Assembly: GCA_031265845.1 (NCBI GenBank)
Contig: JAISCC010000146.1
Coordinates: 1-45,743, forward strand
Source: Treponema sp.
GTDB lineage: Bacteria; Spirochaetota; Spirochaetia; Treponematales; Breznakiellaceae
Direction: 5' to 3'
DNA: 45,743 nucleotides
Made by a program: the position numbers and the translations under genes. The notes beneath the pieces are model-generated. The model was not told where the DNA came from. It worked only from the letters and a program-made list of their open reading frames with translations, and did not search any database. Each line of letters starts with the position of its first letter. The stretch's first letter is position 1. Positions 41,759 through 45,743 of this stretch are shown here, in pieces.

Positions 41759-42871
41759 ATGAAGAATATATGCCGTCTTTTGTCATTGTCGCCGCTTGCC
41801 GTGTATTTCTTTTTCGCCTCTGGTTGCGCCATTGGCGACGACGTTGGCGGCGTCGTTGATATGGATCGCCACGCGGTTGATCCCTACTATTTGACCGGCG
41901 CAAAAGAAAAACAGGAACAGCTTAAAAATCTCTGGACGCTTCTGAATCAGCAGGATGTTTCGGCGGACGCGGAGCTTTTGGCGGAAGAGCGATTCTCGCT
42001 GGTGTGCGAGATAGCCGCCGTCTACATGCGGCAAAACGAATACAACGTACTCCACAACTTCCTCGCCTCCCAGATAGACGCCATGCCGGACAATCGGTAC
42101 AACGTCTATTACCTTCTCATGATCGCCTATTCCCATATCCAGCGGGAAGCGCCGCAGGTGGCGGCTCTCTATTTTGAGATCATCCTTAACAATTACCCTG
42201 ACATGCTTGTTCAGGGAAAGTCAATACACTTTGCGTGCCTCAACCAATTGCTCGATCTTGTCGCCGATTCAGGTCGCCGTGTCAAATACTATCAAGAGCT
42301 TATAACGCGCTTTCCGGATCAGACCAATCTGGCCGTTGATTATTTTTTGCTTGGCAAAGCCTACGAAGATATCGGGGAATGGAACCTCGCCATACAAGCC
42401 TACACCCAATTCCTCACCTTCGTTGGCGCAAACGTACCGGGTTTTCCCGATGCTGAGCAGTACGCGAAGCATCTCGTTGACTTCAACAAATCCTCAAAAG
42501 ACTGGACGTTTGAAACCCTATCCGGCTTGGTCAACACCGTAAAAACAGCCATAGCCGCAGGCGACAGTTGGCAACTGTGGCGGTATCGCGCGAAAGTCAA
42601 TTTCTTCGCCCGCTCATGGTCGGAGCAGGATACAAGCGATTCGGGCATGGCGGAATTCAGCCTGCCCGACTTCATGCAGGGCGCTAATGTGCAATACGCG
42701 GCGACGCTGGACCCCATCTCAAACGCAACCGAAGCCTACTTAAAGACCTGGGGCTGGTCCCAGTTCATTTCAACGTGGTATCTTTACTTCCGTAAAATTT
42801 ATTTCCCTCTGAATCCTGACATACACGGACGATGGGAATGGGCAGGTGTGTACTATGGCGAAAAATTTTAA
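41759..42871 (+). CDS. TPR-containing lipoprotein
   Basis: A 370-residue protein starting at M-K-N-I-C-R-L-L (41759); the longer frame from 41666 runs over the divergent promoter. The lipobox F-A-S-G-C makes it a lipoprotein. The mature part is helical with TPR-like segments near residues 140-235 (Y-F-L-L-G-K-A-Y-E-D-I-G-E-W-N-L-A-I-Q-A-Y) and a Trp-rich C-terminus. It overlaps the lytic transglycosylase gene by 17 bases, so the two are an operon; an envelope or cell-wall role is inferred. Confidence 0.7.
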   Translation: MKNICRLLSLSPLAVYFFFASGCAIGDDVGGVVDMDRHAVDPYYLTGAKEKQEQLKNLWTLLNQQDVSADAELLAEERFSLVCEIAAVYMRQNEYNVLHNFLASQIDAMPDNRYNVYYLLMIAYSHIQREAPQVAALYFEIILNNYPDMLVQGKSIHFACLNQLLDLVADSGRRVKYYQELITRFPDQTNLAVDYFLLGKAYEDIGEWNLAIQAYTQFLTFVGANVPGFPDAEQYAKHLVDFNKSSKDWTFETLSGLVNTVKTAIAAGDSWQLWRYRAKVNFFARSWSEQDTSDSGMAEFSLPDFMQGANVQYAATLDPISNATEAYLKTWGWSQFISTWYLYFRKIYFPLNPDIHGRWEWAGVYYGEKF

Positions 42872-44312
42872 ATTTTTTAATCTTTTTAAATTGAACGGCT
42901 TTCCCGCACCACGTTGCGGGACGCGGCGGATCACGACGGTTTTTGGGAAAGCCGGCTTGGATTTAGATAAAAAAACGGTTTTAGCCGTTTTCCTTGCCGC
43001 GCTGTTTTTGCCTCCGCCTCTATTCGCCGACGATCCGCCGCCTCCGGCTGAAGCGGCGGAGGCGGTCTATGCGGTTGACATGGATCCGCCGGTGTTCCCG
43101 CGTCCCCTGCGCGGGAAACCCTCCGTCATACCTGAGCGGTTGGTTAAAGACTCCGCTGACCTCACAACGCCTTCGTTGATAGGAGGGCTGGAGAAACCAG
43201 CCACCCAGTCATACATTGCGCGGTATACCACGAGGAGCGGCAAGCTTTGGCTCAACGGCATCATGGCGAACGCGCAGCCGTATTTGGCGTTCATCCGGCG
43301 GGAAATTGAGGCGCAGAATCTGCCGATGGAATTGCTTTATCTGCCGGTTATTGAATCGGGTTTCGTGAACAAGGCGAAAAGCTCGGCGGGCGCCGTCGGA
43401 CTATGGCAATTCATGCGGAACAGCATGGGTCCTTTTGACATGAAAATCACGGATTGGATGGACGAGCGCATGGACTTCTGGAAATCCACCACCGGCGCGC
43501 TTCGCAAACTCCAGGAAAACTACCGCATTTTGGGAGATTGGGCGTTAGCCCTTGCCGCATACAACATGGGGCTTGGCGGACTGCAAAGGGTCATCAAGCA
43601 GACGGGCGTTAAAGATTACTGGAGACTTTCCGAGCAAAACCATATCAGAACGGAAACCTCGGTGTACATGCCGAAACTCATGGCCGTCTCCTATATTCTT
43701 ACACACCTGCGTCAATTTGGCTTGCCGGTAATCTGGACAAAAGACGCTCAATGGATGCGGATAAAGGCGGGCAAAACCGTTGACTTGCGCTTGGTCGCCG
43801 AATATGCGGGTGTTGACGAAAAAATCCTGATAAACGCGAATCAGGAGCTTTTTTATACCGTTACGCCCCCAGATGGAAACTATTACCTTAAAGTGAGAGC
43901 GGAGGATGCGGATAAAATTGCCGCAACGCTTGAAAGAAGCGACGCCATCATGATCAAATACCATATATACACCGTTAAATCCGGGGATACATTGTCCGCG
44001 CTTGCAAGGCATTATGGGGTTACGATTGCTCAAATCATGGAACACAACAGGGGCGTACAACCTAAAACCCTTCAAATCGGCATGAAGCTTGTCATTCCCG
44101 CCTTCAAAGATGTGGCGCCCTATAAAGGGGCGATAGTGGACGATCCTCCTCCAACCGATTTCACCGGCATCCATGTGGTGCAACGGGGGGAAACGCTCTG
44201 GTCTATCGCTCGCGCCTACGGCGTCCGCCCGGAAACGCTCGCGGTGGTCAATAATATGGATTTACAGGATACGTTGAGTATAGGAAAGCGGCTGAAAGCG
44301 CCGATAAAATAG
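42855..44312 (+). CDS. MltD-type lytic transglycosylase with two LysM domains
   Basis: A 485-residue exported murein lyase. The ATG at 42855 is chosen; a GTG at 42846 is in frame. A long N-terminal head carries a hydrophobic segment (V-L-A-V-F-L-A-A-L-F-L-P, near residues 40-52). Residues about 135-290 are the transglycosylase: P-V-I-E-S-G-F with the catalytic Glu, A-V-G-L-W-Q-F-M, and A-L-A-A-Y-N-M-G. Two LysM peptidoglycan-binding domains follow near 375-420 (Y-T-V-K-S-G-D-T-L-S-A-L-A) and 440-482 (V-Q-R-G-E-T-L-W-S-I-A). It cleaves the glycan backbone to anhydromuropeptides. Confidence 0.9.
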   Translation: MAKNFKFFNLFKLNGFPAPRCGTRRITTVFGKAGLDLDKKTVLAVFLAALFLPPPLFADDPPPPAEAAEAVYAVDMDPPVFPRPLRGKPSVIPERLVKDSADLTTPSLIGGLEKPATQSYIARYTTRSGKLWLNGIMANAQPYLAFIRREIEAQNLPMELLYLPVIESGFVNKAKSSAGAVGLWQFMRNSMGPFDMKITDWMDERMDFWKSTTGALRKLQENYRILGDWALALAAYNMGLGGLQRVIKQTGVKDYWRLSEQNHIRTETSVYMPKLMAVSYILTHLRQFGLPVIWTKDAQWMRIKAGKTVDLRLVAEYAGVDEKILINANQELFYTVTPPDGNYYLKVRAEDADKIAATLERSDAIMIKYHIYTVKSGDTLSALARHYGVTIAQIMEHNRGVQPKTLQIGMKLVIPAFKDVAPYKGAIVDDPPPTDFTGIHVVQRGETLWSIARAYGVRPETLAVVNNMDLQDTLSIGKRLKAPIK

Positions 44313-44376
44313 TAGGCGCCGCTTTCAAAACCGGGCGCTGAAAGAACCGGAAGATTGGAGAATTTGGAGAACCGCT

Positions 44377-45282
44377 ATGAAGCGTTTGGTTTTGGTGTCG
44401 CTCTTTTTTTGTTTTGCCCAAGTTGCCGGGCGGTCTGTCTTTGGGCAATCTGCCATTAGGCAACCAACATTTGATACAAAAAGTTCCGTTGACTGGATCG
44501 ACATGGAGATCAGGGCGCAGACCGCGCTTAATCTCGCTTCGGCAGACATCAAACTGCCGGCTGGAAGAGGGTTGGCGCAAGAGATCGTTGAAGAGGAGTT
44601 CCTTCATCTCATACGTCCTGTCATCCTGAATATACAGGTGGATTCGTCCCATAGGGTGGCCGATCTCTTGAGCGGCGGGGAACTCAATTTGGCTGACATA
44701 GATGGGTTTAGCCGTCCAGCGAGCAAGACGCCACCCGCTTTGTCAAAAGACATGGGTTTTATGCAAGTCTCCTACACCGTAAGCCTCAAAGCCATGAGCG
44801 AGGCGTTGTTGCGCCACACTAGACCGTCGCCTATACGACGGCCCCTCTTGCCAGCAAACGCGCCCGGCTATACCGGCGTCATCATCATTGCGACCGGCAG
44901 TCTGCCCATTCACGGCAGGAACACGGCGTCTCTTGTTCAGCCGTGCATCTTTCCCAAAATCTGGGACACGGATATGAACCTCATTTATGAACGAAGCATG
45001 ACCGACCCTGATAAGAATATGAACGGCATCGTAAAATATGTGCCGGAGGAAGCCGTGTTCCGTCCCACTCCCTCCGGTATGGACGCCGGTTTGGAAGCCT
45101 TTGTTGGCAAGAACCCCCTGCGCATCATAGCGAGAGGGGTTTTCGGGATGAATCCTACTGATCCGATCATTGACAAGAACGACGCGCTTCTTATCCTCTC
45201 CTCTGATGAAAATATACAGCTTCTCCGCCAGGCGCGTGTTGTTTTTGTACTCGATCCCGCCGCCCTCAACGCTTCTTTATAA
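44377..45282 (+). CDS. Exported FlgT/LPP20-like protein
   Basis: A 301-residue protein; the ATG at 44377 has GGAG at the right distance. The signal peptide ends S-V-F-G-Q near residue 23. Residues about 165-290 have the pattern of FlgT/LPP20-type proteins: Y-T-G-V-I-I-I-A-T-G, P-C-I-F-P-K-I-W-D-T-D, I-Y-E-R-S-M-T-D-P, and a late stretch with I-I-D-K-N-D-A. The neighbours are envelope genes, so a periplasmic role at the cell wall or flagellar base is possible but not shown. Confidence 0.6.
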   Translation: MKRLVLVSLFFCFAQVAGRSVFGQSAIRQPTFDTKSSVDWIDMEIRAQTALNLASADIKLPAGRGLAQEIVEEEFLHLIRPVILNIQVDSSHRVADLLSGGELNLADIDGFSRPASKTPPALSKDMGFMQVSYTVSLKAMSEALLRHTRPSPIRRPLLPANAPGYTGVIIIATGSLPIHGRNTASLVQPCIFPKIWDTDMNLIYERSMTDPDKNMNGIVKYVPEEAVFRPTPSGMDAGLEAFVGKNPLRIIARGVFGMNPTDPIIDKNDALLILSSDENIQLLRQARVVFVLDPAALNASL

Positions 45283-45303
45283 GGCGGATGGTTACAAAAA
45301 GGA

Positions 45304-45471
45304 TTACGAACCGCGCCAAGACGCCGCCCATGAAATGACCATTCCGCTCATACCATAAGGGTTGGCGTTGCTGGAACCGCCCTGATCGCGGAAATTATCG
45401 TCTCGCGCCTCGAATTCCTGGTGGGTTACGGGTACTCTGCGGTTCGTTTGAATGTGGTCTTTTCTGTAAAG
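45304..45471 (-). pseudogene. Remnant of a C-terminal coding region
   Basis: Minus-strand reading ends ...P-V-T-H-Q-E-F-E-A-R-D-D-N-F-R, then N-P-Y-G-M-S-G-M-V-I-S-W-A-A-S-W-R-G-S and a TAA at 45304. There is no start codon before an in-frame stop about 55 codons upstream, so only an orphan end remains. Family not recognised. Confidence 0.35.
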
Positions 45472-45642
45472 CTAGGCTAGCGGCATATACTGTATAGGAT
45501 TTGCTGTCTTTCTTCACCTTCTCTCAAAATTCGTTCAAATGAGTGAAATTTTGCGGCGAAGAGATCGTTCTTCTGATCGAGACCTTGACAAAACATACAA
45601 ACAGTTATATTACCGTTTATAATAATCCGTTTGGAGGCGATC

Positions 45643-45732
45643 ATGTTTTATAAGAAACTGGATGCATTGGGGCAAGATGCCAAACTAAGTAGGGGGGGCG
45701 CGGCGCCGCCGGGGGGCAGGCAGTCGCTATAG
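45643..45732 (+). CDS. Short ORF with good ribosome site, probably truncated
   Basis: TTTGGAGGCGATC leads into an ATG and 29 codons (M-F-Y-K-K-L-D-A-L-G-Q-D-A-K-L-S, then a Gly/Pro/Arg stretch from a GC-rich run) before a TAG. TTGACA lies at 45586-45591. The beginning faintly resembles the N-terminus of radical-SAM DNA-repair-type proteins, but the frame ends too soon; either a truncated gene or a sequence error in the G-run near 45691. Confidence 0.3.
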   Translation: MFYKKLDALGQDAKLSRGGAAPPGGRQSL

Positions 45733-45743
45733 GTGGGGGAATA

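Overview
The window is chromosomal DNA of a spirochaete, most likely a gut-type Treponema relative (mid-50s % GC by eye). Evidence is a periplasmic-flagellum operon in the order flgF-flgG-flgJ, treponemal-style outer-membrane barrels and lipoproteins, a DUF4912/GH57/MurE operon, paired cyclase-like receptors next to a FecR protein, and HU-like/DUF4469 proteins. No rRNA, tRNA, CRISPR array or intact transposon was seen.

Layout. 0-5 kb: an outer-membrane barrel, a DUF2147 protein, a polyprenyl diphosphate synthase, then a barrel plus metallophosphoesterase lipoprotein operon. 5-8.2 kb: an IS200-type transposase remnant and, on the minus strand, flgF-flgG-flgJ plus a small exported protein. 8.2-12.7 kb: an orphan terminator, a decayed TPR fragment and the DUF4912-GH57-murE operon. 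12.8-25.6 kb: an accessory island with an HU-like/DUF4469 gene followed directly by nine 23-bp palindromic repeats, then alternating paralogues A1-B1-A2-B2. All four have a signal peptide and a CsgG-like N-terminal module; A proteins end in a beta-helix (4 or about 40 coils), B proteins in TPRs (14 or 9). They share a promoter module carrying TGTCTGACA-type palindromes, and copies of one hairpin terminator recur between them. A BspA-type leucine-rich-repeat protein follows. 25.6-32.4 kb: argC (with a tiny upstream ORF) and, on the minus strand, two membrane cyclase-like receptors and a FecR protein; both cyclase domains lack expected catalytic residues. 32.4-36.2 kb: a mostly non-coding, repeat-rich, decayed stretch with an inverted-repeat element, a TPR pseudogene with three nonsense codons, a second HU-like/DUF4469 gene with its own 23-bp array, a 14-G tract, 17 copies of a GTCTGA motif and a short third 23-bp array. 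36.2-45.7 kb: housekeeping genes (Gfo/Idh/MocA oxidoreductase, NifU-type Fe-S scaffold, metal-binding ABC lipoprotein, TPR lipoproteins, LysM lytic transglycosylase, FlgT/LPP20-like protein).

Two themes recur. First, many operon-leading genes have a near-consensus -35/-10 promoter whose -10 box ends only 6-10 bases before the start codon with no Shine-Dalgarno sequence, so at least eight transcripts look leaderless. Second, the accessory regions show birth and death of repeat-protein genes: intact A and B paralogues, coil and TPR number changes, a pseudogene, a short remnant, and several small tandem duplications.

The best candidates for an undescribed system are (i) the HU-like/DUF4469 genes, each followed from its stop codon by a gene-specific array of 23-bp palindromic units, and (ii) the A/B CsgG-like solenoid families under a common palindrome-bearing promoter. 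All assignments come from reading the sequence; no database search was run.
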